A DNA stretch of 64,000 bases from Streptomyces phaeoluteigriseus (GTDB lineage Bacteria > Actinomycetota > Actinomycetes > Streptomycetales > Streptomycetaceae), in NCBI RefSeq assembly GCF_001896135.2, contig NZ_MPOH02000018.1, forward strand, positions 5,344-69,343. The letters are read 5' to 3'. Each line of letters opens with the position of its first letter. Within the stretch, counting starts at the first letter, position 1. Made by a program: the position numbers and the translations under genes. Positions 27,300-37,459 of this stretch are shown here, piece after piece. The notes under the pieces were generated by a model. That model saw only the letters and a list, made by a program, of their open reading frames with translations, was not told where the DNA came from and did not search any database.

Positions 27300-28744
27300 T
27301 CAGCGCGTGGCGAGCCGGGCCTGCGCGTCCCGCCAGCGCCCGGTCCCGCCCTGCGGTTCGTAGCGCGTCAGGGGCTGGGTCCTGGCGAGCAGCCCGCGCA
27401 TCGCGTGCCGGTCGCCGACCAGACCGTGCGCCCCGGCCTGCACGAGGACGTTGCCCAGCGCGGCGGCCTCCGTCGGGCCGGCCACCACCGGCAGCCCGCA
27501 GGCGTCGGCGGTGAGCTGGCACAGCAGCGCGTTGCGGGTGCCGCCGCCGACGATGTGCACGACGTCGACGGGGTGACCGGCCAGCCGCTGGGCGTCCTCG
27601 ACGGCCCGCCGGTGGGCGAGTGCGAGGGAGTCCAGGATGCAACGGGTCACCTCGGCGGGCGTGCCCGGAACCGGCTGCCCGGAGGCGCGGCACGCCTCGG
27701 CGATCCGCTCCGGCATCCGGCCCGGTGCCAGGAACGCGGCGTCCCCGGCGTCCACCACCGACCGCAGCGCCGGCACCGCGGCGGCGTCGCGCAGCAGCCC
27801 GCCGAGCTCCGGGTCGCCCCAGGCCCGCACGCACTCCTGGAGCAGCCACAGCCCCATGATGTTGCGGAGGTAGCGGACCGTGCCGTCCAGCCCCAGCTCG
27901 TTGGTGAAGTTGGCGGCGCGGCTGTCCTCGGTGAGGACGGGCGCGTCCAGTTCCAGGCCGGCCAGGGACCAGGTGCCGGTGCAGATGTAGGCGAAGCGCT
28001 CGCCCGTCGCCGGTACGGCGGCGACCGCGGACGCCGTGTCGTGCGACGCGACGGCCGTCACCGGCACGGGCCCGGTCAGCCCGGTCTCCTCCAGCACCGC
28101 CGCCCGCAGCATCCCGGCGGCGTCCCCGGGCCGCCGCAGCGGCGGGAACAGGCCGAGGTCGATGTCCAGCCGCGCGGCGAGGTCGTACGCCCAGTCGCGG
28201 GTCCGGGGATCGATCAGCTGGGTGGTGGAGGCGTTGGTCAGCTCGGTGCCCTGCTCGCCGGTCAGCCAGTACGACAGCAGATCGGGAACGAGCAACAGAC
28301 GCCGGGCGAAAGCCAGTTGACGGCTCTCGCGGGCCGCCGTGAGCTGGTACAGCGTGTTGAACGGCGCGTACTGCAGACCCGTCGCCGCGTACAGCTCGGC
28401 GGCCGGGACGCGTCCCCACACCTTCTCCGCGACGCCCTCCGTGCGGGCGTCGCGGTAGTGCACCGGGTTGCCCAGCAGGGCCCCGTCGGCGTCGAGCAGG
28501 CCGTAGTCCACGGCCCAGCTGTCGATGCGACGGAGTCGACCTGGCCGGCCGCCCGCAGCCCCTCCAGCACCCCGGCGTACAGGCCGAGCACGTCCCAGCG
28601 CAGCCCCTCCGGCACGCGCACGGGCCGGTTGGGGAAACGGTGCGCCTCGGCCAGCTCCAGCGAGTCCGGGGTGACGCGGCCGACCATCACGCGCCCGCTG
28701 GAGGCGCCGAGGTCGACCGCGGCGTACGACTTCACGGCCGTCAC
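27300..28744 (-). pseudogene. rhaB: Rhamnulokinase, single-base frameshift
   Basis: A FGGY-family kinase of about 481 residues that phosphorylates L-rhamnulose. The N-terminal frame from GTG 28744 reads AAVDLGASSGRVMVG (ATP phosphate loop) to GQVDSVA near 28527. The next frame continues SWAVDYGLLDADGALLGNPVHYRDAR, VASHDTASAVAAVP, TGTWSLAG and VHIVGGGTRNALLCQLTADA. Adding one G (GTCGCATC to GTCGGCATC) gives VGIDSWAVDYG, the normal sequence. The start overlaps the aldolase stop by 4 bp. A sequencing deletion is likely. Confidence 0.87.
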
Positions 28745-30780
28745 CGGAGGAACGCGGCCGCCACACCCGCGTCGACGGGGATGTGCAGTCCGGTGGTGTG
28801 GGTGAGTTCGCCGCCGGTGAGCGCGAAGACGGCGTTCGCGACGTGCTCGGGCAGTACCTCCCGCTTGAGGATGGTCCGCTGCGCGTAGAACTCGCCCAGC
28901 TTCTCCTCGTCCACCCCGTACACGGCCGCGCGCTTGGCGCCCCAGCCGCCCGCGAAGATGCCCGAGCCGCGCACCACGCCGTCGGGGTTGATCCCGTTGA
29001 CCCGGATCCCGTGCTCGCCCAGCTCGGCGGCCAGCAGCCGCACCTGGTGGGCCTGGTCCGCCTTGGTCGCGGAGTAGGCGATGTTGTTGGGACCGGCGAA
29101 GACGGCGTTCTTCGACGCGATGTAGACGATGTCGCCGCCCATCTCCTGCGCGATCATCACGCGGGCCGCCTCACGCGAGACGAGGAAGGAACCGCGGGCC
29201 ATGATGTCGTGCTGGAGGTCCCAGTCCTTCGCGGAGGTCTCCAACAGCGGCTTGGAGATGGAGATACCGGCGTTGTTGACCACCAGGTCGACCCCGCCGA
29301 AGGCGAGCGCCGCGGCCCGGAAGGCCTCGGCGATCTGCTCCTCGGAGGTGACGTCGACGGTCACCGCGACGGCCTTGTCCGGTCCGCCCAGTTCCTCGGC
29401 GACCGCCGCCGCGTTGTCCGCGTTCAGATCGGCGACGACGACGCACGCGCCCTCGGCGACCAGCCGGTGCGCGATCGCCCTGCCGATCCCGCTGCCCGCG
29501 CCCGTCACCAGCGCCACCCTGGTGGCCAGCGCCTTCGGCTTCGGCATCCGCCGGAGCTTGGCCTCCTCCAGCGCCCAGTACTCGATGCGGAACTTCTCCG
29601 ACTCCTCGATCGGCGCGTACGTCGACACCGACTCGGCGCCGCGCATCACGTTGATCGCGTTGACGTAGAACTCGCCGGCCACCCGGGCGGTCTGCTTGTC
29701 CTTGCCGAAGGAGAACATGCCCACGCCCGGCACCAGCACGATCGCCGGGTCGGCGCCGCGCATCGCGGGGGAGCCGGGCTCGGCGTGGCGCCGGTAGTAG
29801 GCGGCGTACTCCTCACGGTAGGCGGTGTGCAGCTCCTTGAGCCGCGCGACCGCCTCCTCCACCGTGGCGGTGGGCGGCAGATCCAGGACGAGGGGCCGCA
29901 CCTTGGTCCGCAGGAAGTGGTCCGGGCAGGAGGTGCCGAGCGCGGCCAGCCGCGGGTGCTCGGCGGCGGCCAGGAAGTCCAGGACGACGCCGGAGTCGTC
30001 GAAGTGCCCGACCTGCGGCCGGTCCTGCGAGGCGATCGCCCGCACGTACGGCGCGAGGGCGGCGGCCCGCTCCCGGCGCTCACCCTCGGGCAGCGCCCCG
30101 TAGCCCTCGACGACGGGCCCGAACGGGTCGGCCTTGCCCCGTTCCGCCAGGAACGCCTCCGCGGTGCGGATGATGTGCAGCGAGTTGCGCTCGCACTCCT
30201 CGGCGGTGTCTCCCCAGGCGGTGATCCCGTGCCCGCCGAGGACGCAGCCGACGGCCTGTGGGTTGGCCGCCTTCACGGCGGCGATGTCCAGCCCCAGCTG
30301 GAAACCGGGCCGTCGCCACGGCACCCACACCACGCCGTCCCCGAAACACTCGGCGGTCAGCTTCTCCCCGTCGGCGGCGCAGGCGAGCGCGATCCCGGAG
30401 TCCGGGTGCAGATGATCGACGTGGGCGGCGTCCACGAGGCCGTGCATGGCGGTGTCGATGGACGGCGCGGCGCCGCCCTTGCCGTGCAGACAGTAGTCGA
30501 ACGCGGCGACCATCTCGTCCTCGCGCTCGACGCCCGGATAGACGTCGACGAGCGCCCGCAGCCGGTCCAGCCGCAGCACGGCCAGCCCCGCCTCGGTGAG
30601 GGTCCCGAGGTCGCCACCGGACCCCTTCACCCACATCAGCTCGACATCCCCACCGGTGACGGGATCGGTGTCGGTGCCCTTGGCGGACGTGTTGCCGCCG
30701 GCGTAGTTGGTGTTCCGGGGATCAGCGCCGAGCCGGTGCGACCGGGCGACGAGAGCGGCGGCTTCGGGATGGGTGGTCAT
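28741..30780 (-). CDS. Bifunctional rhamnulose-1-phosphate aldolase / short-chain (lactaldehyde) dehydrogenase
   Basis: 679 residues. The first about 400 residues are a class II aldolase domain with zinc His clusters (HVDHLHPDS and GCVLGGHGITAWG). From about residue 425 an SDR domain follows: VALVTGAGSGIGRAIAHRL, NNAGISISKPL and YSATKADQA (active YxxxK). The family (RhaE/YuxG type) cleaves L-rhamnulose-1-phosphate to DHAP and L-lactaldehyde, then oxidises the latter to L-lactate. It sits between the isomerase and kinase genes and passes lactate to LutABC. Confidence 0.92.
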   Translation of the reverse strand: MTTHPEAAALVARSHRLGADPRNTNYAGGNTSAKGTDTDPVTGGDVELMWVKGSGGDLGTLTEAGLAVLRLDRLRALVDVYPGVEREDEMVAAFDYCLHGKGGAAPSIDTAMHGLVDAAHVDHLHPDSGIALACAADGEKLTAECFGDGVVWVPWRRPGFQLGLDIAAVKAANPQAVGCVLGGHGITAWGDTAEECERNSLHIIRTAEAFLAERGKADPFGPVVEGYGALPEGERRERAAALAPYVRAIASQDRPQVGHFDDSGVVLDFLAAAEHPRLAALGTSCPDHFLRTKVRPLVLDLPPTATVEEAVARLKELHTAYREEYAAYYRRHAEPGSPAMRGADPAIVLVPGVGMFSFGKDKQTARVAGEFYVNAINVMRGAESVSTYAPIEESEKFRIEYWALEEAKLRRMPKPKALATRVALVTGAGSGIGRAIAHRLVAEGACVVVADLNADNAAAVAEELGGPDKAVAVTVDVTSEEQIAEAFRAAALAFGGVDLVVNNAGISISKPLLETSAKDWDLQHDIMARGSFLVSREAARVMIAQEMGGDIVYIASKNAVFAGPNNIAYSATKADQAHQVRLLAAELGEHGIRVNGINPDGVVRGSGIFAGGWGAKRAAVYGVDEEKLGEFYAQRTILKREVLPEHVANAVFALTGGELTHTTGLHIPVDAGVAAAFLR

Positions 30781-30895
30781 GAACCTTCAGTCCTTACTTG
30801 ACGGAGGGCGAGTGCACTTACTTCAGGGGCGCGGGGACCTGCGCGACCAGCCACAACGGACCCGCAGTCCGAGACGGACAGGCGAAGGCAGACGC

Positions 30896-32074
30896 TCACG
30901 CGCCCCAACCGGCCTGTTCCCCTCCCACCCGCTCAGCGGTGATCTTCTCGGCCCACCCGGACGCCTTGTACGCCTTGAGGGGCTCGGGGTCCAGCCCCAT
31001 CTCGCCCCGCACCTCACGCAGCAGCGGCCGTACATCGGTGTTGTACGCGTCCATCAGCACCGCGTTCGCCTCCAGCACGTCGCCGGACGCCTGCGCCGCG
31101 GCCAACGCCGACCGGTCGACCAGCAGAGCCTTCGCCGTGGCCTCCTGCACGTTCATCACGGACCGGATGATCGCCGGGATCTTCGCCTCGATGTTGTGGC
31201 ACTGGTCGAGCATGAACGCCACGTCGGAGTCGAACCCGCCGCCCCGGACGACCTCGTACATGATCCGGAACAGCTGGAACGGGTCGGCCGATCCCACCAT
31301 CAGGTCGTCGTCGGCGTAGAAGCGCGAGTTGAAGTCGAACCCGCCGAGCTTGCCCTCGCGCAGCAGCGTGGCCACGATGAACTCGATGTTGGTGCCGGGC
31401 GCGTGGTGTCCGGTGTCGACGACGACCTGCGCCCTGGGCCCGAGCTTGAGGCAGTGGGCGTAGGCGGTGCCCCAGTCCGGCACGTCGGTCGTGTAGAACG
31501 CCGGCTCGAAGAGCTTGTACTCCAGCAGCATCCGCTGCCCGTCCCCGAGCCGCTCGTACACCTCGGCCAGGCCCTCGGACAGCCGGTCCTGCCGGGCCCT
31601 GATGTCGTCCTGGCCGGGATAGTTCGTGCCGTCGGCGAACCACAGCTTGAGATCGGCGGAGCCGGTCGCGTCCATGATGTCGACGCACTCGAGGAGGTGG
31701 TCGACGGCCTTGCGGCGGACGGCGGCCTCGGGGTGGCAGATGCTGCCCAGCCGGTAGGCGTCGTCCTGGAAGGTGTTGGAGTTGATGGTTCCCAGCTTCA
31801 CCCCCCGGTCCTCGGCATGTTTCGCAAGTGCGGAGTAGTCCTCCACCTTGTCCCAGGGGATGTGCAGGGCCACGGTCGGGGCGACGCCGGTGAACTCGTG
31901 CACCTTCGCGGCGTCGTCGAGCTTCTCCTGCGGGGTGCGCGGCACGCCCTCCTGGGCGAACACCTTGAAGCGGGTGCCCGAGTTCCCGTACGCCCACGAC
32001 GGCGTCTCTACGGCCTGGGTCTTCAGCGCGGCCTTCACCGCGGCGAGGTCGGTCACTTGGGGCTCCTGTGACAT
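30896..32074 (-). CDS. rhaI: L-rhamnose isomerase
   Basis: 392 residues, a TIM-barrel metal-dependent isomerase converting L-rhamnose to L-rhamnulose. Metal and active-site blocks include [48 protein letters not shown] and [18 protein letters not shown]. It is the actinobacterial RhaI type, not E. coli RhaA. It is first in the leftward transcript, behind a strong TTGACA/TAGCTT promoter with an operator. A 115-bp gap separates it from the aldolase gene. Confidence 0.93.
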   Translation of the reverse strand: MSQEPQVTDLAAVKAALKTQAVETPSWAYGNSGTRFKVFAQEGVPRTPQEKLDDAAKVHEFTGVAPTVALHIPWDKVEDYSALAKHAEDRGVKLGTINSNTFQDDAYRLGSICHPEAAVRRKAVDHLLECVDIMDATGSADLKLWFADGTNYPGQDDIRARQDRLSEGLAEVYERLGDGQRMLLEYKLFEPAFYTTDVPDWGTAYAHCLKLGPRAQVVVDTGHHAPGTNIEFIVATLLREGKLGGFDFNSRFYADDDLMVGSADPFQLFRIMYEVVRGGGFDSDVAFMLDQCHNIEAKIPAIIRSVMNVQEATAKALLVDRSALAAAQASGDVLEANAVLMDAYNTDVRPLLREVRGEMGLDPEPLKAYKASGWAEKITAERVGGEQAGWGA

Positions 32075-32119
32075 CGGTCCGGAAGGACAACCTGAACGGC
32101 TTCCGGAAAGGCTTCCGGG

Positions 32120-32167
32120 TGAAACGATTCAGAACGGGAAGCTATGAGCCTGCCGGGGGTGTGTCAA
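32120..32167 (-). promoter_or_regulatory. rhaI promoter and LacI-type operator
   Basis: On the minus strand TTGACA (32162-32167) and TAGCTT (32139-32144) are separated by exactly 17 bp. TGAATCGTTTCA (32120-32131), an imperfect dyad with TGAA/TTCA arms around CG, follows 7 bp beyond the -10 box, where bound repressor would block initiation. Confidence 0.75.
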
Positions 32168-32216
32168 CCCCTCTGTCCAGGCCCACCGTCCGTGACCGAC
32201 GCGTGACCTTCGACTA

Positions 32217-32231
32217 TCGAAAACTTTTCGA
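32217..32231. promoter_or_regulatory. Perfect 15-bp palindrome TCGAAAACTTTTCGA
   Basis: All seven base pairs match around a central C. It lies between the two divergent rha promoters, 10 bp upstream of the rightward -35. It resembles the CGAAA-N-TTTCG operators of sugar-utilisation LacI/ROK regulators in Streptomyces (from memory). Confidence 0.65.
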
Positions 32232-32241
32232 GACGGACCCA

Positions 32242-32297
32242 TTGACGCGACATGGGCGTCGTGCCTAACGTCCCGGCAATCCAGTTGAAACCTTTCA
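32242..32297 (+). promoter_or_regulatory. Rhamnose transporter promoter and LacI-type operator
   Basis: TTGACG (32242-32247), an 18-bp spacer and TAACGT (32266-32271) form a good promoter. TGAAACCTTTCA (32286-32297), a dyad perfect except for the central pair, follows 14 bp after the -10. This mirrors the leftward promoter, so one repressor probably controls both arms. Confidence 0.75.
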
Positions 32298-32353
32298 CGA
32301 CGCCGTGGCGGCCCTCAGGGGACTGTTCGGCGGACGTCGTCGAGGAGCCATCC

Positions 32354-33871
32354 ATGACCCACCCGTCCGACACGGGACGAGCCCCGGTGCTGGCACTCAG
32401 GGACGTTTCCAAGTCCTTCGGCGCCGTACGCGCTCTGCGGGGCGTCTCCCTGGAGCTGTTCGCCGGCGAGGTGCACGCACTCGCCGGCGAGAACGGCGCG
32501 GGCAAGTCGACCCTCATCAAGACGCTCGCCGGAGTGCACCGACCGGACGCCGGTCAGGTGCTGCTCGACGGCGAGTCCGTCGTCTTCCACGGCCCCGGCG
32601 ACGCCCGCGACGCCGGTATCGCCGTCATCTACCAGGAGCCCACGCTCTTCCCCGACCTTTCGATCGCCGAGAACATCTTCATGGGCCGCCAGCCACGGCG
32701 GGCCTTCGGCCGCATCGACCACAGGGCCACCCACGAGGCGACCACCGCCCTGATGCGGCGCCTGGGCGTCGACCTCGACCCCGACCGCCCGGCACGCGGG
32801 CTGTCCATCGCCGACCAGCAGATCGTCGAGATCGCCAAGGCGCTCTCCTTCGACGCCCGTGTCCTGATCATGGACGAGCCGACCGCAGCCCTCACCGGCA
32901 GCGAGGTCGCCCGCCTCTTCAAGGTGGTGCGCACCCTGCGCGACCAGGGCGCGGCCGTGCTGTTCATCTCGCACCGGCTGGAGGAGATCTTCGAGATCTG
33001 CCGACGGGTCACCACCCTGCGCGACGGCGCCCGGATCGCCAGCGAACCCCTCGACGGCATGACCGAGGACGACCTGGTCCGCCGGATGGTCGGCCGCGAC
33101 CTCGCCGAGCTGTACCCGAAGCAGCACGTCGAGCCGGGCGAGGTCGCCCTCAGCGTCCGCCGGCTGACCCGCGAGGGCGTCTTCACCGACGTCTCCTTCG
33201 AGGTCCGGCGCGGCGAGATCGTCGGCCTCGCCGGCCTGGTCGGCGCCGGGCGCACCGAGGTCGCCCGCGCCGTGTTCGGCATCGACCGCTGGGACGCCGG
33301 CGAGGTGGAGGTCGGCGGCCGCGGGCTCACCAACGGCGCCCCCTCCACCGCCATGGCCGCGGGCCTCGCCCTGGTCCCCGAGGACCGGCGTGCCCAGGGC
33401 CTGGTGATGGACATGTCCATCGAGCGCAACATTGGCCTGACCGGACTCCGTACGACCGTGCGGGCCGGCCTGATGGACCGCGGCGCCGAGCGCAGCCGCT
33501 CCCTCGACTGGGCGGTCCGGCTCCAGGTGAAGTACGCCCGGATCGCCGACACCGTCAACACGCTCTCCGGCGGCAACCAGCAGAAGGTCGTCCTCGCCAA
33601 GTGGCTGGCCACCGGGCCCAAGGTGCTCATCGTCGACGAGCCCACCCGCGGCATCGACGTCGGCACCAAGGCCGAGGTGCACCGGCTGCTGTCCGAGCTG
33701 GCCGCCGACGGGGTCGCCGTCCTGATGATCTCCTCCGACCTGCCCGAGATCCTCGGCATGGCCGACCGCGTGCTGGTGATGCACGAGGGCCGGCTCACCG
33801 CCGAGATCCCCCGCTCCGACGCCACCGAGGAAACCGTGATGGCCGCAGCCACGGGGAGGGCCGCCGCATGA
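32354..33871 (+). CDS. rhaT: Sugar ABC transporter ATP-binding protein (rhamnose type)
   Basis: 505 residues with two ABC domains, the architecture of ribose/rhamnose importers. The first domain has Walker [10 protein letters not shown] and [15 protein letters not shown] before [11 protein letters not shown]. The second starts near residue 260 and has the signature [15 protein letters not shown] and [12 protein letters not shown]; its Walker A position is altered (GLVGAGRTE), as usual for the family. It energises uptake at the inner face of the membrane. The stop overlaps the next gene's ATG. Confidence 0.92.
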   Translation: MTHPSDTGRAPVLALRDVSKSFGAVRALRGVSLELFAGEVHALAGENGAGKSTLIKTLAGVHRPDAGQVLLDGESVVFHGPGDARDAGIAVIYQEPTLFPDLSIAENIFMGRQPRRAFGRIDHRATHEATTALMRRLGVDLDPDRPARGLSIADQQIVEIAKALSFDARVLIMDEPTAALTGSEVARLFKVVRTLRDQGAAVLFISHRLEEIFEICRRVTTLRDGARIASEPLDGMTEDDLVRRMVGRDLAELYPKQHVEPGEVALSVRRLTREGVFTDVSFEVRRGEIVGLAGLVGAGRTEVARAVFGIDRWDAGEVEVGGRGLTNGAPSTAMAAGLALVPEDRRAQGLVMDMSIERNIGLTGLRTTVRAGLMDRGAERSRSLDWAVRLQVKYARIADTVNTLSGGNQQKVVLAKWLATGPKVLIVDEPTRGIDVGTKAEVHRLLSELAADGVAVLMISSDLPEILGMADRVLVMHEGRLTAEIPRSDATEETVMAAATGRAAA

Positions 33872-34905
33872 CGGTGACCGCTCCCGAAGCCCCCGCCGCC
33901 GAGGTGTCCAAGGACGGCGGCACCCGCCTGGTGGACCGCGTCCTCAAGATGCGTGAACTGGCCATCCTGCTCGTCTTCCTGGTGATGATCGGCATCACCC
34001 AGGCCGGGAACAGCGAGTTCCTGTCCGAGCAGGGCATCAAGGACCTGCTGCTCAACGCGACGATCCTGGTCCTGGTCGCCACCGGCCAGTCCCTGGTCGT
34101 CATCACCCGCAACGTCGACCTGTCCGTGGGCTCCACGCTCGGCATCAGCGCCTTCGCCGCCGGCGTCTACCTCCAGGACGGCGGCAACCCCGTCGTCGCG
34201 GTCGTCCTCGCGGTCCTGCTCGGCATCGGCTTCGGCCTGCTCAACGGCCTCCTGGTCAGCCTCGGCCAGGTACCGGCCCTGGTCGTCACCCTCGGCACGC
34301 TGTACATCATCCGCGGCATCGACTCCATCTGGGTCGGCTCCCGGCAGATCACCGCGGCCGACCTCCCCGAGGGATTCGTCGACTTCGGCTCCGGCGGACT
34401 CTCCGCGGTGCCCTGGCTGGCGATGATCGCGCTCGTCGTCCTGATCGCCACCGCCTACTACCTCAAGCATTTCGGCAGCGGCCGCGAGCTGTACGCCCTC
34501 GGCTCCAACCCGGAGGCCGCCCGCCTCGCCGGCATCCCCGTCCGCAAGCGGATCCTCCTCGCCTACACCTTCTGCGGCGCCCTCGCCGGCCTCGCCGGAG
34601 CCCTGTACCTGGCCCGGTTCGGCAACGTCGACTCCGGCACCGGCAACGGCTACGAACTCACCGTCGTCAGCGCCGTCGTCGTCGGCGGAGTGGTCTTCAC
34701 CGGCGGCTCCGGCAGCGTCTACGGCGCCGCCCTCGGCGCCCTGCTGCTGACCTCCATCAACAGCGTGCTGCCCGCCCTCGGCGTCAGCTCCGTCTGGGTG
34801 CTCGCCATCAACGGCATCCTGCTCCTCCTCGCCATCGCCGTCGACCGCGTGGTCGCGCTGCGGGTGGCGTCGGCACTGAAGAAGAGGAACGCCCGCCATG
34901 CCTGA
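33868..34905 (+). CDS. ABC transporter permease (rhamnose type) 1
   Basis: 345 residues with about eight to ten hydrophobic segments. The family block [23 protein letters not shown] is present, and also [21 protein letters not shown] and [24 protein letters not shown]. It overlaps the ATPase stop and the next permease start by 4 and 8 bp, so the three are coupled. It forms the heterodimeric channel with the next gene product. Confidence 0.92.
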   Translation: MTVTAPEAPAAEVSKDGGTRLVDRVLKMRELAILLVFLVMIGITQAGNSEFLSEQGIKDLLLNATILVLVATGQSLVVITRNVDLSVGSTLGISAFAAGVYLQDGGNPVVAVVLAVLLGIGFGLLNGLLVSLGQVPALVVTLGTLYIIRGIDSIWVGSRQITAADLPEGFVDFGSGGLSAVPWLAMIALVVLIATAYYLKHFGSGRELYALGSNPEAARLAGIPVRKRILLAYTFCGALAGLAGALYLARFGNVDSGTGNGYELTVVSAVVVGGVVFTGGSGSVYGAALGALLLTSINSVLPALGVSSVWVLAINGILLLLAIAVDRVVALRVASALKKRNARHA

Positions 34906-35920
34906 GTCCGGGTCCCTGGTGAATCGCGCCATCCGGTGGGACACCGTCGTGGGCGCCCTCCTGATCGTCCTGCTCCTGCTGTCGTTCTCCCTCGTGGACG
35001 GCTTCGGCAACGCCCTCAACCTGTCCTTCCTGATCGGCAACACGCTCCCCATCGCGCTGATCGCCCTGCCGATGACCCTGCTGGTCGTCTCCGGCGAGAT
35101 CGACCTGTCCGTCGCCTCCACGGCCGGCCTGTCCGGCGCGGTGATGGGCGCCCTGTGGAACCAGGGCATGACCATCGAGGCGATCATCCCGGTCTGCCTG
35201 CTGCTCGGCGTGGTCTGCGGCCTGGTCAACGGCCTGCTGGTGACCCGTCTCGGGCTGCCGTCGCTCGCCGTCACCATCGGCACCATGGCCGCCTACCGGG
35301 GCATCGCGCAGATCGTGCTCGGCTCCGACGCGGTCACCGACTTCCCCACCCAGTACCTGGACTTCGCGGCCGGACGCATCGGGGACACCTTCGTCCCGCA
35401 GGCCCTCCTGCCCTTCGTCGTGCTCCTCGCGATCGCCGTGGTCGCCCTGCACGCCACCCCGTTCGGCCGGTCGCTCTTCGCGATCGGCGCCAGCGAGGAG
35501 GCCGCCCGGTTCGCCGGCATCCGCGTCAGGCGCCAGAAGCTGATCCTGTTCACGCTGACCGGCCTGATGGCCTCCCTCACCGGCGTCTTCTGGGCCCTGC
35601 ACTACGCCAGCGCCCGCTACGACAACGCCACCGGCCTCGAACTCTCGGTCGTCGCCGCGGTGCTGCTCGGCGGCATCGACTTCGACGGCGGCAAGGGCAC
35701 CCTCGGCGGGGCCATCGCCGGTGTCTTCCTCCTCGGCGCGCTCCAGAACGTGATGAGCCTCCAGGACGTCTCCGCCCAGTCGCAGATCGTCGTCACCGGC
35801 GTCCTGCTCGTCCTCTCCGTGCTCGGCCCCCGGGTCGCCCGCCAGATCGCGGTCGCACGGGCCGGCCGGCGAGCCGCGTCGGCACCACCACCGGCCGGGA
35901 CACCCGCCCCGACCTCATGA
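34898..35920 (+). CDS. ABC transporter permease (rhamnose type) 2
   Basis: 340 residues, the second permease of the importer. MTLLVVSGEIDLSVASTAGLSG is the conserved membrane block, with GRSLFAIGASEEAARFAGIRV as the ATPase-contact loop and VVAAVLLGGIDFDGGKGTLGGAIAG near the C-terminus. It starts 8 bp inside the upstream permease gene. The C-terminal tail is Ala/Pro-rich. Confidence 0.92.
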   Translation: MPESGSLVNRAIRWDTVVGALLIVLLLLSFSLVDGFGNALNLSFLIGNTLPIALIALPMTLLVVSGEIDLSVASTAGLSGAVMGALWNQGMTIEAIIPVCLLLGVVCGLVNGLLVTRLGLPSLAVTIGTMAAYRGIAQIVLGSDAVTDFPTQYLDFAAGRIGDTFVPQALLPFVVLLAIAVVALHATPFGRSLFAIGASEEAARFAGIRVRRQKLILFTLTGLMASLTGVFWALHYASARYDNATGLELSVVAAVLLGGIDFDGGKGTLGGAIAGVFLLGALQNVMSLQDVSAQSQIVVTGVLLVLSVLGPRVARQIAVARAGRRAASAPPPAGTPAPTS

Positions 35921-35991
35921 CCCCGCAGCCGCTCCCCGCTCCTCCTCATCCGCTCCCCGCCTCCCCTCGTACTCGCAAAGGACCCTTCGCC

Positions 35992-37074
35992 ATGCGTAAG
36001 TCATCCCTCAGCCGCACCTGTGCGGCCCTCGCCGCCGTCACCTCCCTCGCGCTCGCCGCCACCGCGTGCGGCGGCACCACCAAGGAGGACGTGAAGAGCG
36101 AGAGCACCGGCGCCGCCGCCTCCGGCGGCAAGGCCGACCCGAACGCGGCCACCAAGAAGGGCCTGACCGTCGGCTTCCTGCCCAAGCAGGTCAACAACCC
36201 CTACTTCACCAGCGCCGACAAGGGCGGCGAGGCGGCCCTCAAGGAGCTGGGATCCAGCTACAAGGAGGTCGGGCCGTCCAGCGCCACCGACACCTCGGGG
36301 CAGGTGAGCTATGTCAACACCCTGACCCAGCAGCAGGTCGACGCGATGGCCGTGTCCGCGCAGGACCCGGGCGCCCTGTGCACCGCCCTCAAGCAGGCCA
36401 TGAGCAACAAGATCAAGGTCGTCACCTACGACTCGGACACCAACCCCGAGTGCCGCAACGCCTTCGTCTCGCAGGCGTCCGCCGAGGACCTCGGCCGCAC
36501 CGAGGTGCAGCTGCTCGCCGAACAGATCGGCTACAAGGGCGAGATCGCGATCCTGTCCGCCGCGCAGACCGCGACGAACCAGAACATCTGGATCGACTTC
36601 ATGAAGGACGAGCTGAAGGACCCGAAGTACAAGGACATCAAGCTCGTCAAGGTCGCCTACGGCAACGACGACGCCCAGCAGTCCTTCCAGCAGACCCAGG
36701 GCCTGCTCCAGGAGTACCCGAACCTGAAGGGGATCATCTCCCCGACCACGGTCGGCATCAAGGCCGCCGCCCAGTACCTGTCGGGCTCCAAGTACAAGGG
36801 CAAGGTCAAGCTGACCGGCCTCGGTACCCCCAACGACATGCGCAAGTACGTCAAGAACGGCACCGTCGACGCCTTCGAGCTGTGGGACCCGTCCAAGCTC
36901 GGCGCGCTCGCCGCGCAGACGGCCGTGGCCCTGGTCTCCGGCCAGATCACCGGCGCGGAGGGCGAGACCTTCACCGCCGGCGGCACCAGCCACACCATCG
37001 GCAAGGACGGCGTGATCAGCCTCGGCAAGCCGACCGTCTTCGACGCCAAGAACATCGACCAGTTCAACTTCTGA
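35992..37074 (+). CDS. rhaS: Rhamnose ABC transporter substrate-binding lipoprotein
   Basis: 360 residues. A lipoprotein signal (LALAATACGG) places the mature protein on the outer face, anchored through Cys at about residue 26. The periplasmic-binding fold of the autoinducer/ribose type shows GLTVGFLPKQVNNPYFTSADKGG, QQVDAMAVSAQDPGALC, VVTYDSDTNPECRNAFVSQAS and FELWDPSKLGALAAQTAVAL. These match the RhaS type. It is 71 bp downstream of the permeases. Confidence 0.92.
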   Translation: MRKSSLSRTCAALAAVTSLALAATACGGTTKEDVKSESTGAAASGGKADPNAATKKGLTVGFLPKQVNNPYFTSADKGGEAALKELGSSYKEVGPSSATDTSGQVSYVNTLTQQQVDAMAVSAQDPGALCTALKQAMSNKIKVVTYDSDTNPECRNAFVSQASAEDLGRTEVQLLAEQIGYKGEIAILSAAQTATNQNIWIDFMKDELKDPKYKDIKLVKVAYGNDDAQQSFQQTQGLLQEYPNLKGIISPTTVGIKAAAQYLSGSKYKGKVKLTGLGTPNDMRKYVKNGTVDAFELWDPSKLGALAAQTAVALVSGQITGAEGETFTAGGTSHTIGKDGVISLGKPTVFDAKNIDQFNF

Positions 37075-37091
37075 GCAGCCAAGGGGTGTTG

Positions 37092-37412
37092 ATGCAACGC
37101 GTGTGCTTCCTGCTGAAGGTCCGGGCGGACCGCCTCGACGAGTACCGCGAGCGGCACGCCGCCGTCTGGCCGGAGATGCTCGAGGCGCTCTCCGCCACCG
37201 GCTGGCACAACTACTCGCTGTTCCTGCGCGAGGACGGACTGCTCGTCGGCTACCTGGAGACCGAGGACTTCGCCGCGGCCCAGGCCGGCATGGAGGCCAC
37301 CGAGGTCAACGCCCGCTGGCAGGCGGAGATGGCGCCGTTCTTCGAATCGCTGGACGGCGCCCGGCCCGACGAGGCCATGAAACCGCTCACCGAGGTCTTC
37401 CACCTCGCCTGA
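37092..37412 (+). CDS. rhaM: L-rhamnose mutarotase
   Basis: 106 residues, of the RhaM dimeric ferredoxin-like fold. MQRVCFLLKVRADRLDEYRERHAAVWPEMLEAL and GWHNYSLFLREDGLLVGYLETEDF are the family blocks holding the active Tyr and His. It interconverts alpha and beta anomers of L-rhamnose before isomerisation. It lies 17 bp after the binding-protein gene. Confidence 0.92.
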   Translation: MQRVCFLLKVRADRLDEYRERHAAVWPEMLEALSATGWHNYSLFLREDGLLVGYLETEDFAAAQAGMEATEVNARWQAEMAPFFESLDGARPDEAMKPLTEVFHLA

Positions 37413-37459
37413 TCCACCGCTTACCCCCGTTCACCTCGTACGACGATGGAGTCCCCGAG

